Origin: Fidelibacterota bacterium
Lineage (GTDB): Bacteria; Marinisomatota; Marinisomatia; Marinisomatales; S15-B10
Assembly (NCBI GenBank): GCA_002715465.1
Contig: PAYY01000001.1
Span: 70,102 to 134,101, forward strand
Reading direction: 5' to 3'
DNA: 64,000 nucleotides
A program made the position numbers and the translations under genes. The stretch's first letter is position 1. Each line of letters opens with the position of its first letter. Under the pieces are notes generated by a model. That model ran no database searches. It was not told where the DNA came from and was given only the letters and a program-made list of their open reading frames with translations. Below, in pieces: positions 19,397 to 29,295 of the stretch.

Positions 19397-20413
19397 TTAA
19401 AAATTGATGATTGTTTTGCAGAGTCCATCAGGGGATTTTTCAATTAATTTTATAGCTTCTTGTATATTGCTAAAATGAAAATAATGGGTAATTAGTTTAT
19501 CTGGTTTTATTAGACCTTTTTCTACCCATTTGATTACTTCAGGGAATTTATTCGTGTGCAAACGTGAACCCATAATATCCAATTCTTTTTTAGTTATCTC
19601 CTTTTGTATAATCTTTGAAGGTCGTTCATTGAAGCCTAAAATAACAATGCGACCAGCAGGTGATGCGATATTTACAGCTTTTTCAAATGTTTCAGAAAAA
19701 CCAGCTGCATCAATAACTACATTAAAACCTTCTTTATTAGTAAAATTATCTGATTTTTGCTTTTCATTAGGTTCTAAAGGATTGATTGTTGCATCAGCCC
19801 CAAAATCTTTTGCCATGGAAAGGCGACTTGAGTTTATATCAGTTATTAAGACCTCAGCACCAAACATTTTGCAAACCATCATTGTTGCTATACCAATGGG
19901 CCCAGCTCCAATAATACATACCTTATCCGAAGCTGCCACCTTTCCTCTGCTTGAAGCTTGTGCGGCAATTGTAAATGGTTCAATAAGTGCTGCTGTTTCC
20001 CAACTAAAGGTTAAAGGAATTTTATGTATTGATAAAGTTGGTAAAACAATATATTCTTGCATTCCTCCATTTTTGTGAACTCCCGTAACTGCAAGATTTT
20101 TACAAACATTTTGTCTTTTCAATTTACAAGCATTGCAAAAGCCACAACTAGATACTGGATCGATTACAACATGATCACCAATATTAATTTTTTCGACATC
20201 AGAACCTAATTTGTCAACTTTCCCTCCAAATTCATGACCAATTATTCTTGGATATGTTGCAAACGGGTTTGTTCCTTGGTAGATATGCAAATCCGACCCA
20301 CAAATTCCCACTTTTTTTACTTTTAGTCTGACTTCATTATTTTTAATATTATCAGGAACTGCTCTATCTTCAATTCCTACAATTCTTGGTTTTCTAACAA
20401 TAACAGCTTTCAA
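19397..20413 (-). CDS. Zinc-dependent sugar-acid dehydrogenase (LgoD-like MDR family)
   Basis: A 338-residue medium-chain dehydrogenase with catalytic zinc ligands in VGICGSDLHIY and GHEFGG, a structural-zinc cluster CGFCNACKLKRQNVC, and an NAD-binding GAGPIGI motif followed by an acidic residue after the second strand. It resembles threonine/sorbitol dehydrogenase relatives that oxidise sugar acids, such as E. coli L-galactonate dehydrogenase (LgoD), which produces D-tagaturonate. Because the next gene makes a tagaturonate epimerase, L-galactonate is the best substrate guess, with L-gulonate or another hexonate as alternatives. Substrate choice is inference from context. Confidence 0.82.
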   Translation of the reverse strand: MKAVIVRKPRIVGIEDRAVPDNIKNNEVRLKVKKVGICGSDLHIYQGTNPFATYPRIIGHEFGGKVDKLGSDVEKINIGDHVVIDPVSSCGFCNACKLKRQNVCKNLAVTGVHKNGGMQEYIVLPTLSIHKIPLTFSWETAALIEPFTIAAQASSRGKVAASDKVCIIGAGPIGIATMMVCKMFGAEVLITDINSSRLSMAKDFGADATINPLEPNEKQKSDNFTNKEGFNVVIDAAGFSETFEKAVNIASPAGRIVILGFNERPSKIIQKEITKKELDIMGSRLHTNKFPEVIKWVEKGLIKPDKLITHYFHFSNIQEAIKLIEKSPDGLCKTIINF

Positions 20414-20491
20414 ATTATTTTTTCCTTATTACTTTAATATACAATAATAATTATTGAAAAGTTTTGAATTGATTAAACCATTTTTTTATAA

Positions 20492-21766
20492 TTAAAACAG
20501 TAGATTTGGAAGGAAAAGCGAAATCGCTGGGACATAAGTAACAAGCAACAAAATAAAAATACTGACAGCTAGAAATGGTAAAATAGCTTTACTGACATTA
20601 CTTAGTGAAACTTTTCCAATACTAGATGTAATAAATAGGCAAACTCCTACAGGTGGCGTTGTAAGGCCAATCATCAAATTTAGTACTGAAATAACAGCAA
20701 ATTGAATTGGGTCAATTCCAACACTTACAGCTACTTTTAACAATACTGGAAACAAAATTATCAAAGCAGCTATGGTTTCCAAAAATGTACCAACAAATAA
20801 CAGTAGAAGATTAATAGCTAATAATATCAAATATTTATTCGTTGTGATTTCCAAAAGAGTTTTAGCAATCAGTTGAGGGATTTGTTCACTGATTAGAATC
20901 CAACCAAAAAGATTCGCAAAACCAACTAATATCATTAAAGAAGATGTTGTTACCATTGTATCAATAAATATTTTATATAGATCCTTAATCGTCAAATTTT
21001 TATATACGAAAACACCTAAAATTAAAGCGTATAAAGAGGCAACAATTGAAGCTTCAGTTGGAGTAAATACACCACCAACTATGCCATATAGAATAATAAA
21101 AATCATCAATAGTGCCCAAAATGCACTAAAGAACTCTTTCCTAATATGATTTAAAGTTGACTTATTTCCTTTAGGGTGACCCTTTTTTATTGAGATAAAG
21201 TATGAAATGGTCATTAAACCAATTGCTAACAGTAATCCTGGTATTGCACCTGCAATGAAAAGTTTCGCAACTGATAGGCCAGTCAAACTGCCGGCAATAA
21301 TCATCGGAAGACTAGGAGGAATTATCGGTCCAATCGTAGAGGATGATGCCGTTATCGCACATGAGAATTCAGTCTCATAGCCTTCCTTTTCCATAGCTGG
21401 AATCATTACGGCTCCGATACTTGCTGAATCAGCAACAGCTGTTCCGGAGATACCAGAAAAAATCATGGATGCTCCTACATTAGCTAAGCCTAAACCTCCA
21501 CGGATATGACCGACTATAGCTTTAGAGAAACTAATTATTCTTTCTGTAATTCCACCTCTATTCATCAGGTTTCCTGCAAGAATAAAACCAGGTATGCACA
21601 ACAATACAAACACATCCATACCAGCATAAAGTTTTTGTGGGATAATAACTAAAGGAATATCAGAGAAGAATATATAAGATAAAGATGCTAAACCAAGAGA
21701 AAAAGCAATTGGAAAACCAAAAAATAATGTTAGAATGAATATCCCAAATAAGATAGTCATTTTCAA
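20492..21766 (-). CDS. TRAP transporter large permease (DctM type)
   Basis: A 424-residue inner-membrane protein with about twelve hydrophobic helices. The GMDVFVLLCIPGFILAGNLM, GGLGLANVGASMIFSGISG, IPPSLPMIIAG and GLTTPPVGVCLFI segments are typical of DctM subunits. It catalyses sodium-driven import of an acid delivered by the DctP binding protein. Its ATG overlaps the DctQ stop by 4 bases, as is usual for separate Q and M genes. Co-transcription with the dehydrogenase and epimerase suggests a sugar-acid cargo. Confidence 0.94.
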   Translation of the reverse strand: MKMTILFGIFILTLFFGFPIAFSLGLASLSYIFFSDIPLVIIPQKLYAGMDVFVLLCIPGFILAGNLMNRGGITERIISFSKAIVGHIRGGLGLANVGASMIFSGISGTAVADSASIGAVMIPAMEKEGYETEFSCAITASSSTIGPIIPPSLPMIIAGSLTGLSVAKLFIAGAIPGLLLAIGLMTISYFISIKKGHPKGNKSTLNHIRKEFFSAFWALLMIFIILYGIVGGVFTPTEASIVASLYALILGVFVYKNLTIKDLYKIFIDTMVTTSSLMILVGFANLFGWILISEQIPQLIAKTLLEITTNKYLILLAINLLLLFVGTFLETIAALIILFPVLLKVAVSVGIDPIQFAVISVLNLMIGLTTPPVGVCLFITSSIGKVSLSNVSKAILPFLAVSIFILLLVTYVPAISLFLPNLLF

Positions 21767-22242
21767 ACCTCATCAAATTTATTAGTCAAAATAAGTTCGA
21801 CTAAAGAAACTAGATAGTAAATCCCAATAAATAATGGTCCAATCAATATAGCTAAATAGAAATAAAATGTTCGAATTTGAAGTGCGGGTGAAGTTTGGAA
21901 ATTACCTATCTTTACGAACTCAATAGCATAATAACTAATTAACATCATAAAAGAAGCAATTATTATTTTTATAATAATTGATATGTATAGTTGTAGGGAA
22001 GGAGCAAGCATTTTTGAAATTAAATCTACTGATACATAAGCACCTTCTCTAACTGCAAGTCCAGCTGAAAATGATGTAGAATATATAAATAAAACTCTAG
22101 CTAATTCTTCTGTCCAAACTGGAGCTTGAGGTAAAATAAACCTGGCTAAAACTTGCAATAGGACTACTGCAATTAAGCAAAAAAGGGACATTATTGTTAT
22201 TATCTCCAATAGTTTGTCCATTATCAGCTTAGTTTTCTTCAT
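21763..22242 (-). CDS. TRAP transporter small permease (DctQ type)
   Basis: A 159-residue membrane protein with four predicted helices. The segment LPQAPVWTEELARVLFIYS is the DctQ signature, followed by GLAVREGAYVSVDL. It forms the small subunit of the TRAP membrane complex with the DctM gene that overlaps its stop. The gene lies 82 bases after the binding-protein gene. Confidence 0.93.
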   Translation of the reverse strand: MKKTKLIMDKLLEIITIMSLFCLIAVVLLQVLARFILPQAPVWTEELARVLFIYSTSFSAGLAVREGAYVSVDLISKMLAPSLQLYISIIIKIIIASFMMLISYYAIEFVKIGNFQTSPALQIRTFYFYLAILIGPLFIGIYYLVSLVELILTNKFDEV

Positions 22243-22324
22243 TTTTTAAAGTTGATTGCTTTACCCTTTATTAAATTATTCAGAAAGAGGACTAATCTAT
22301 AGTTTAATTACAGTATTGAATCTT

Positions 22325-23293
22325 TTATTGTATAGCAACAATCTGATTATAAATATTCAATTGCTTATTATTAAGAGACTTTATCACAGCTTGTTTTGCT
22401 TTTTTTCGGAAAGCATTCTTATCAGAATTAATTAGTATCATTCCCTTTTTAACTAATTCTTTTTCAATATTTTTTTCATTTTCATTAAATATTAAATGTT
22501 GATATTCCTGCATTTTGTCACCAGCATCAAGCACAACAGTTCGGAGTTCTTTTGGAAGAGATTTGAGTTTTCTTTCTCCAATTACAACATAGATCCAACT
22601 AATTACATGTCCTGTTAAATTACAGAAATCTTGGACTTCATAAAAACCAGAGCTTTTTATTAATGCAAAGGGGTTCTCTTGCCCATGAATTGTTCCTTGT
22701 TGAAGGGATGTGAAGACCTCAGAGAAATCCATTGGTGTAGGTTTTGCGCCAAGTGCATTCCAAACAGATACATATATTGGTACATTTGGAACCCGTAAAA
22801 TCATACCCCTTAAATCGTCAGGATGCTTTATTGGCCGATTTGAAGTTAGATGTCGAGGACCTCTTTTAAACCATGCTATAGGTCTAAGGTTTATCCTATT
22901 TAAAATTTCTTCTTCAATCAATTTGCCAATATTACCATTAGCTACCTTTTTTAGATGTACTGAATCACGAATTGAATATGGAATAGCCATTAATGCAGCT
23001 TCAGGCACCCAATTTTGAAGTGATTCTCCAGTAATTGTCATATCAGCTGTTCCCAATTGTATCCCATTTATTAAATCTAATTCTTTACCTAGTTGAGCAT
23101 TTGGATAAACTTTTACTTCTATTTTTCCATTAGATTCTTTCTCAACAATATCTTTAAACTTGAGAGCTGCTAAATTCCAAATATTATTATCATTTGCTAT
23201 GTGACCAAATTTTATCTTGTATTTTGCTTCTCCAAATAGATCCACATTAATAAATATTGCTATTAATAGAATTGAATTTATAATATTTTTCAT
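22325..23293 (-). CDS. TRAP transporter solute-binding protein (DctP family)
   Basis: A 322-residue periplasmic protein with a signal peptide (first ~20 residues, hydrophobic, ending near LFGEA). Family blocks are KFGHIANDNNIWNLAALKF, KIEVKVYPNAQLG, LRVPNVPIYVSVWNALGAKP, with the conserved Arg that salt-bridges the ligand carboxylate, and HGQENPFALI. It defines ligand specificity of the TRAP system and is the first gene of the minus-strand operon. The ligand is probably the hexonate consumed by the following genes, but it cannot be read directly. Confidence 0.94.
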   Translation of the reverse strand: MKNIINSILLIAIFINVDLFGEAKYKIKFGHIANDNNIWNLAALKFKDIVEKESNGKIEVKVYPNAQLGKELDLINGIQLGTADMTITGESLQNWVPEAALMAIPYSIRDSVHLKKVANGNIGKLIEEEILNRINLRPIAWFKRGPRHLTSNRPIKHPDDLRGMILRVPNVPIYVSVWNALGAKPTPMDFSEVFTSLQQGTIHGQENPFALIKSSGFYEVQDFCNLTGHVISWIYVVIGERKLKSLPKELRTVVLDAGDKMQEYQHLIFNENEKNIEKELVKKGMILINSDKNAFRKKAKQAVIKSLNNKQLNIYNQIVAIQ

Positions 23294-23552
23294 TTTACAT
23301 TAATAATTTGTGGATTCAACTTATTTCAGTAAATCCAGATCCTTATTAGAAGTTAACTCATAGTTCTTAAGGATAATAGAATCAAAAAACTGAAATCAAC
23401 CTATAAAATAACAATAAATAATTCATTTCAATTATTTCCCAAACGTACCATATTCTTTTATATAAATTTCATAGAAAAAAGTTGGTCTAATATTTTTTAT
23501 TGGAATTGGGTTCATTTTTTATATAATAAATTCTTCTAATGGATATTAATAG

Positions 23553-26435
23553 ATGAGATTAAAACAAAAAATCTACCTGTATTTATTATTATCATTTTCA
23601 ACCGTTATCAGTCAGGATATGCCTGAAATTGACTGGAAAGAAATTGAAACAGATCATTATAGAATTATTTTCTCAACCGAGTTGATTCTTGAAGCAAATA
23701 GAGTTGCTAATATCCTTGAAAATATCTATAAATATAATAGTATAAAATTAGGAGGTTCCCATCGAAAAATCCCTATAGTTCTCCGAAACCGAAGTGCAAT
23801 ACCTAATGCATTTGTATCTTTAGGCCCTTGGTTCTCAGAATGGAACCACATCCCATTACCATTAAAGGAAATAGGGTCAACTGAATGGTATAAGCTTCTA
23901 TCTATACATGAAGGACGCCATATGTTTCAGTTCTCCTACCTTAATAGGGGTATTAACAAATTATTTTGGTTTATTGGTGGGGAGAATATGCAGGCTATAG
24001 TTTCAGGTACTATGATACCTAATTGGATCTGGGAGGGAGATGCTGTGCTGATGGAAACTATTTTATCTAGAGGTGGTCGAGGACGGCAACCATTTTTTAA
24101 TAGAGAAATACGGGCACTTTTATCTAAAAATAAAGAAACGGACTATCGTTCCGCTCTTTATGGTTCTTTTATTAATGAATACCCAAACTACTATAACTAT
24201 GGGTATCTAATAAATGCACACATTAGAAGAAAATATGGTAAAGAAGCTATTTCACATATTCTTGATTATGCAATGCATTGGCCTATAATTCGGAATCCAA
24301 TAATGCCTCTAAATTCATCTCTTGTAAAAATAACTGGTAGAAATGCATCATTAATTTTTAGTGATGCAATGGAAGAGATTGCTAATGATTGGGAATCGCA
24401 GTTAAAAGGAGAAAATTATACTAAATTTAGTTTAATTAGTCCATCAGTTTTAAAAGGAAGAATAGATTATATTTTTCCTGGTTTTGATTCAAAAAATCGA
24501 ATATATGCTATTAAAAGAGGTTTGAGTGAAAAAACTTCATTGGTCCGCATCAAACATGATGGTAGTATAGAAAATTTAGTTCAATTACCAGAGATAGTTG
24601 AAAATTTTGGCATTCATATTTCTGGAAATTTAGCAGTTTGGAATGAAATTCATCCCGATAGAAGATGGTCCAAGCAGAGTTGGTCAAATATTATTATTTT
24701 TAATATCGAAGATGAAAGTCGACAACAAATTACAAGGAATAAAAGATATTATTATCCATCAATTTCACCTAAAGGAAATACTATAGTTACTGTAGAATTC
24801 AATGAAAAACGAGATTGTTTTTTAGTAATTATAGATGCAAGAAATGGGAATGTAATTAATAGAATCTCATCAGAATCAATTATTATGCATCCTAGATGGT
24901 CGCCAAATGGAAAACAAATTGTATTTATTTCACAAAGTTATGATGGTAGAAGTATTAAAGTTCTTAACATTTCTGATGGAAACATTAAAGTTGTTAAGCC
25001 AGAATCCAATGAAGAAATTTTCCGTCCTATTTTCTATGAAAATTTTGTTATTTATGAATCTCCAATTTCAGGAATAGATAATCTGTATGCAATAGATCAG
25101 TCATCAAGGGAAATATTTCGCATTGTTTCTTCTAAAATTTCTGCAACAAATGCTTTAATCGGAGATAATGGAAAAAAATTAATTTATAATGATTATGATT
25201 TGCATGGGGATAAAATTGTTTCAGCTACGCTTGATTCTACTTTGTGGGAGCCTATTAAGAGAGTAAAAATTAGACCAGATCCATTGCTGTCATCATTTGA
25301 ACAAATTAATAATCCTATGGACGACCTTTCAAATTATATTAATTATGAAGCAATTGATTACAATCATCTCCAAGACTTATTAAAAATTCATAGTTGGCTT
25401 ATAATTCCTAATAACAATCAACCTTCAATTATGTTCCATTCTAATAATATTCTCGGGACATTAGAATTATTCGCAACAACAACATATAACCAAAATGAAA
25501 AATTCTTTTTTCACGAAATTTCTGGATCATATAAAAGATATTATCCAATATTAATCGGAAGTCTTGGATGGGGAGGTAGATCTCTGCCTGATACGTTAAA
25601 TGTCAGTTTAGGAAAAGGAGAAAAAGCTAAGAGTTATATTCTTTCTACATGGGGTGAGAGAAACTTTTCTGGAAAGATAATTCTCCCAATTATTAATCGA
25701 AGGATAGGACCAATGCTTGATGCTATGAATTTCTCAATCAGTCTACAAAAAACGTTAATATTTGGGAATAAAATTAGATTTAAATGGGATAACAGGGATG
25801 ATTTACGAGACACAACTCTTACAAATAAATCAGCTGATGGCGCTATATTTCCTTTAAGCGTAGGAGTTAAATACGAATCAAAGACAGAAGGTGCTCCCCG
25901 AGACGTTATGAATGGAAAGGGAAGACATTTAGATTTTTCTTATACCTCAACCCCCTTCAAAAGTAATTTCAAAGGTAGACGTGTTCATTTTTCAGGGGGA
26001 ATTTTATCTAAAGGAATATTTAATCATGATTCCTTTAAACTTGTTGCTGCTGTTGAAAATAAAAAGAATGAAGGATATCCATTTATGAGTAAACTGAATA
26101 TGCCTTTAGGACACAAATATTTTTTTCAAGAAAAAATTGTAAGCATTAAAGGATCATACAGGGTGCCAATATTTTATCCAGAGTCTGGGTTTGATATGGT
26201 ACCTATGCTAAAAAAAATACAACTTGGATATGTGAAAAGAATATCTTTTGATCTATTTTTTCATTGGCTTCGGGGTAAAAATGAGGAAGTGCGTACAGAT
26301 TTTATTACTGTCGGATTTGGTAGTACTTTTGAAGTAGCAGGTTTTGGTTTCCCTATTGTTTTGCCTGTAACATTATTTTATGCTTATAGACCGCTGAAAA
26401 ATTCTGGGTCATTGGAATTAACAGTTGATTTTTGA
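23553..26435 (+). CDS. Peptidase MA-like / propeller / outer-membrane barrel protein (second copy)
   Basis: A 960-residue protein with a signal peptide (to about residue 21, ending in SQD). A variant zinc motif HEGRH (119-123) is followed by WEGDA with Glu161, the expected third ligand. Residues ~300-560 contain weaker propeller blades (SISPKGNTIV, RWSPNGKQIVFISQ). The last ~350 residues are barrel-like and end in Phe, as expected for a BAM substrate. It is a paralogue in architecture of the genes at 2-2971 and 45991-48900, but strongly diverged. It stands just before ribD with a 16-base gap, yet is unlikely to be functionally tied to riboflavin. Substrate unknown. Confidence 0.78.
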   Translation: MRLKQKIYLYLLLSFSTVISQDMPEIDWKEIETDHYRIIFSTELILEANRVANILENIYKYNSIKLGGSHRKIPIVLRNRSAIPNAFVSLGPWFSEWNHIPLPLKEIGSTEWYKLLSIHEGRHMFQFSYLNRGINKLFWFIGGENMQAIVSGTMIPNWIWEGDAVLMETILSRGGRGRQPFFNREIRALLSKNKETDYRSALYGSFINEYPNYYNYGYLINAHIRRKYGKEAISHILDYAMHWPIIRNPIMPLNSSLVKITGRNASLIFSDAMEEIANDWESQLKGENYTKFSLISPSVLKGRIDYIFPGFDSKNRIYAIKRGLSEKTSLVRIKHDGSIENLVQLPEIVENFGIHISGNLAVWNEIHPDRRWSKQSWSNIIIFNIEDESRQQITRNKRYYYPSISPKGNTIVTVEFNEKRDCFLVIIDARNGNVINRISSESIIMHPRWSPNGKQIVFISQSYDGRSIKVLNISDGNIKVVKPESNEEIFRPIFYENFVIYESPISGIDNLYAIDQSSREIFRIVSSKISATNALIGDNGKKLIYNDYDLHGDKIVSATLDSTLWEPIKRVKIRPDPLLSSFEQINNPMDDLSNYINYEAIDYNHLQDLLKIHSWLIIPNNNQPSIMFHSNNILGTLELFATTTYNQNEKFFFHEISGSYKRYYPILIGSLGWGGRSLPDTLNVSLGKGEKAKSYILSTWGERNFSGKIILPIINRRIGPMLDAMNFSISLQKTLIFGNKIRFKWDNRDDLRDTTLTNKSADGAIFPLSVGVKYESKTEGAPRDVMNGKGRHLDFSYTSTPFKSNFKGRRVHFSGGILSKGIFNHDSFKLVAAVENKKNEGYPFMSKLNMPLGHKYFFQEKIVSIKGSYRVPIFYPESGFDMVPMLKKIQLGYVKRISFDLFFHWLRGKNEEVRTDFITVGFGSTFEVAGFGFPIVLPVTLFYAYRPLKNSGSLELTVDF

Positions 26436-26451
26436 CTAAAATAAATCAGTT

Positions 26452-27501
26452 TTGATAAAAATAAATACAAAAGATGAATATTTCATGGAGATTGCCATTC
26501 AAGAGGCGATTAAAGGGGAAGATTCTGTCCTTCCAAATCCTCGAGTTGGTGCTGTAATTGTATCAAAAGGGAAAATTATATCAAAAGGTTTTCATCAGTT
26601 CTTTGGTGGTCCGCATGCTGAAGTTTATGCCTTGGATAAAATTAATAATAAAATGAAAGATGCTGTGCTTTACATAACCTTGGAACCATGTTCTCATTCA
26701 GGAAAGACAGGACCTTGTACAGATTTGATTACATTCCCTATGATTAGTAAAGTAGTAATGGGATCTCTTGATCCTAATCCCCTAGTTAATGGGAATAGTA
26801 TAAAAATTCTTAATGGACGTGGTATTACTACTAAAGTAGGAGTATTAGAAAAAGAGGTAAAAAAAATAAATAGGCATTTTTTTACCTTTTATGAGAAAAA
26901 AAGGCCTTATGTAATTATAAAATATGCTACAAGTTTGGATGGATATATATCAAAGTCTATTGGAAAATCAACGGTAATTACTGGTAAAGAATCAAAAAAG
27001 AGTGTCCATAAATTGAGAGCACGTTGTGATGGTATACTTGTTGGCCGGAAAACAGTTCAAATTGATGATCCAGATCTTTCTTCTCATGGTTTAGGAAATA
27101 ATCCGAGGATAGTAATTCTAGGTGATAAAGAGAAGCTTAATTCTAACTTAAAAGTTTTTTCAAAGGACCCAATCTTTTATTCATTTTTGGATACTTGTAA
27201 GAATTCTGATTCAAAAAATCTTGAAAAAGAATCTTTATTCAATAATATAGCCCCACTTTTATCAAAGCTTTATCATGAAGGTATGCAATCACTGCTAGTA
27301 GAAGGAGGAGGTGAGACTATAACTTCATTTTTAATGTCTGGTCTTTTTGATGAGATTCATGCCTATATTGCACCAAAAATTTTTGGTAGTGGAGTACCTT
27401 TATTTACTATCGGAACAAAAATGGATAACTTGAATTTAATTGTTAATTCTTTCACTAAATTTGAAAATGATGTAAGAATAGTTTATAAATTGGATCAATA
27501 A
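26452..27501 (+). CDS. ribD: Riboflavin biosynthesis deaminase/reductase
   Basis: Bifunctional RibD carries out the second and third steps from GTP. The N-terminal deaminase has HAEVYAL (H55, E57) and PCSHSGKTGPC (C80, C89) for zinc. The C-terminal reductase has KYATSLDGYIS and VEGGGETITSF. The start is a TTG; the first ATG lies inside the conserved YFMEIAIQEA helix, so TTG is needed for a full deaminase domain. The stop overlaps the ATG of ribE by one base. Confidence 0.95.
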   Translation: MIKINTKDEYFMEIAIQEAIKGEDSVLPNPRVGAVIVSKGKIISKGFHQFFGGPHAEVYALDKINNKMKDAVLYITLEPCSHSGKTGPCTDLITFPMISKVVMGSLDPNPLVNGNSIKILNGRGITTKVGVLEKEVKKINRHFFTFYEKKRPYVIIKYATSLDGYISKSIGKSTVITGKESKKSVHKLRARCDGILVGRKTVQIDDPDLSSHGLGNNPRIVILGDKEKLNSNLKVFSKDPIFYSFLDTCKNSDSKNLEKESLFNNIAPLLSKLYHEGMQSLLVEGGGETITSFLMSGLFDEIHAYIAPKIFGSGVPLFTIGTKMDNLNLIVNSFTKFENDVRIVYKLDQ

Positions 27502-28100
27502 TGTTTACAGGGTTAATTGAAGAAACTGGCAAAATAGGAAAGATTATACTAAATAGACGAGTTACATCTATAAATGTATATTGTAAAAAGGTATTGTCAG
27601 GACTTAAAATTGGTGATAGTGTATCCGTATCAGGGATATGTCTTACGGTAATAAAAATTGAGAAAAACTCTTTTTGGGTTGATCTTGTTTCAGAAACAAT
27701 TAACCGCTCAACAGCAAAAAAATGGAAATCTGGTTCTATTGTAAATCTTGAAAGAGCATTATCTTTTTCCGATCGTCTTGGTGGACATTTAGTTCAAGGC
27801 CATATAGATGGAGTATCATTTGTAAAGTCTATTCAAAAAATAGGGAATAGTTGGAAAGTTGAATTTTCTCTAGATGAAAACTTTTCTAAATATATCGTTG
27901 AGAAAGGATCTATTGCTATAGATGGTATTAGTTTAACAGTTGCTGGATTGTCTAAAAGTAGTTTTACAGTATGTCTTATACCCAAGACATTAAATATCAC
28001 CACTTTGGAAAATATTGTAAAAGGAGATGAAGTCAATATAGAAATAGATATGATTGCTAAACATTTAGAAAAGCTTTTAGGGAATAGTCCAAATGAATAA
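27501..28100 (+). CDS. ribE: Riboflavin synthase alpha chain
   Basis: Dismutates two lumazines to riboflavin plus the pyrimidine. The protein begins with the canonical MFTGLIEETG and has the two homologous lumazine-binding halves, each with a G..V.V.G.CLTV-type segment (GDSVSVSGICLTV and GSIAIDGISLTV); the substrate loop SDRLGGHLVQGHIDG is complete. 199 residues is normal. It overlaps both ribD and ribBA, so the operon is translationally coupled. Confidence 0.96.
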   Translation: MFTGLIEETGKIGKIILNRRVTSINVYCKKVLSGLKIGDSVSVSGICLTVIKIEKNSFWVDLVSETINRSTAKKWKSGSIVNLERALSFSDRLGGHLVQGHIDGVSFVKSIQKIGNSWKVEFSLDENFSKYIVEKGSIAIDGISLTVAGLSKSSFTVCLIPKTLNITTLENIVKGDEVNIEIDMIAKHLEKLLGNSPNE

Positions 28101-29295
28101 TTACTCCATCAATGAAATTTTAGATGATATAAAATGTGGGAAATTTGTTATTGTTGTTGATAGTGAAGATAGAGAGAATGAAGGTGATCTTGTTATGGCT
28201 GCTGAACTAGTTTCGCCTGATTCAGTAAATTTTATGGCACGTGAGGCTAGGGGCCTTATTTGTGTTTCTATATCAGAAATTAGGGCACAAGAATTAAACC
28301 TTGAACGAATGGCAAAAAAAAATACAAGTTTCCATGAAACTGCTTTTACTGTTAGTGTTGATGCAGCGGAAAATACTTCCACGGGAATTTCTGTACAAGA
28401 TAGGTTTGAAACAATTCGTGTTATTGTGGAGAATAGTTCCGTTCCTGATGATTTGGTAAGGCCTGGACACATTTTCCCAATTATTGGTCATGAGGAAGGT
28501 GTATTAAGAAGAGCTGGCCATACAGAAGCTTCAATGGATCTATCTAGGTTAGCGGGCTTAAAACCTATCGGTGTAATTTGTGAGATTTTAGCTGAGGATG
28601 GTTCTGTTGCAAAGAAAAAGGATTTAGAAATTTTTGCTAAAAAACATGATTTAAAAATTCTTTCTATTTCAGATTTAATACGTTTCAGGCGTAAATCAGA
28701 GAAATTAATAAAAAAGATAGAATCAGTAAAGCTGCCAACACCGTATGGAAAGTTTGTTTTCCATTTATTTGAAGAGGTATTTGAAGGTCATGAGCATATA
28801 GCTCTAACATATGGAGAAATTAATAAAGATGACAAAGTAATGGTTCGAGTACATTCAGAATGTCTTACAGGAGATGTGTTCCATAGTGAGAGATGTGATT
28901 GTGGACAACAATTAGACTTCTCCCTTCGTGAGATAAGTAAAAATGGATCAGGTATTTTAGTTTATCTAAAACAAGAAGGAAGAGGTATAGGGCTTAAACA
29001 TAAAATTAAAGCTTACAAACTTCAAGAAGAAGGCTTGGATACTGTTGAAGCAAATAAAAAGCTTGGCTTTGAACCAGATTTAAGAGATTATGGTATTGGA
29101 GCTCAAATTTTACATTTTCTAGGTGCAAGAAAATTAATTGTATTAACAAATAATCCTATGAAACTTGTTGGATTAGAAGGCCATGGTCTTGAGATCGTAG
29201 GTAGAGTTCCAGTAGACATTGAAGCAAATGAGAATAATCGGCAATATTTAGCAACAAAAAAAGAAAAACTTGGTCATCTATTGAAAAAATCATGA
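28093..29295 (+). CDS. ribBA: Bifunctional DHBP synthase / GTP cyclohydrolase II
   Basis: A fusion of the two entry enzymes of riboflavin synthesis. The N-terminal DHBP synthase has VVDSEDRENEGDLVMAAE, and RAGHTEASMDL. The C-terminal GTP cyclohydrolase II has HSECLTGDVFHSERCDCG with three zinc cysteines, then EGRGIGLKHKI. 400 residues is the usual fused length. The ATG overlaps the end of ribE and its stop overlaps ribH (ATGA). Confidence 0.96.
   Translation: MNNYSINEILDDIKCGKFVIVVDSEDRENEGDLVMAAELVSPDSVNFMAREARGLICVSISEIRAQELNLERMAKKNTSFHETAFTVSVDAAENTSTGISVQDRFETIRVIVENSSVPDDLVRPGHIFPIIGHEEGVLRRAGHTEASMDLSRLAGLKPIGVICEILAEDGSVAKKKDLEIFAKKHDLKILSISDLIRFRRKSEKLIKKIESVKLPTPYGKFVFHLFEEVFEGHEHIALTYGEINKDDKVMVRVHSECLTGDVFHSERCDCGQQLDFSLREISKNGSGILVYLKQEGRGIGLKHKIKAYKLQEEGLDTVEANKKLGFEPDLRDYGIGAQILHFLGARKLIVLTNNPMKLVGLEGHGLEIVGRVPVDIEANENNRQYLATKKEKLGHLLKKS

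Noticed and set aside
26436..26451. FMN riboswitch before ribD
   Set aside because: Only 16 bases separate the upstream stop from the ribD start, which leaves no room for an aptamer.
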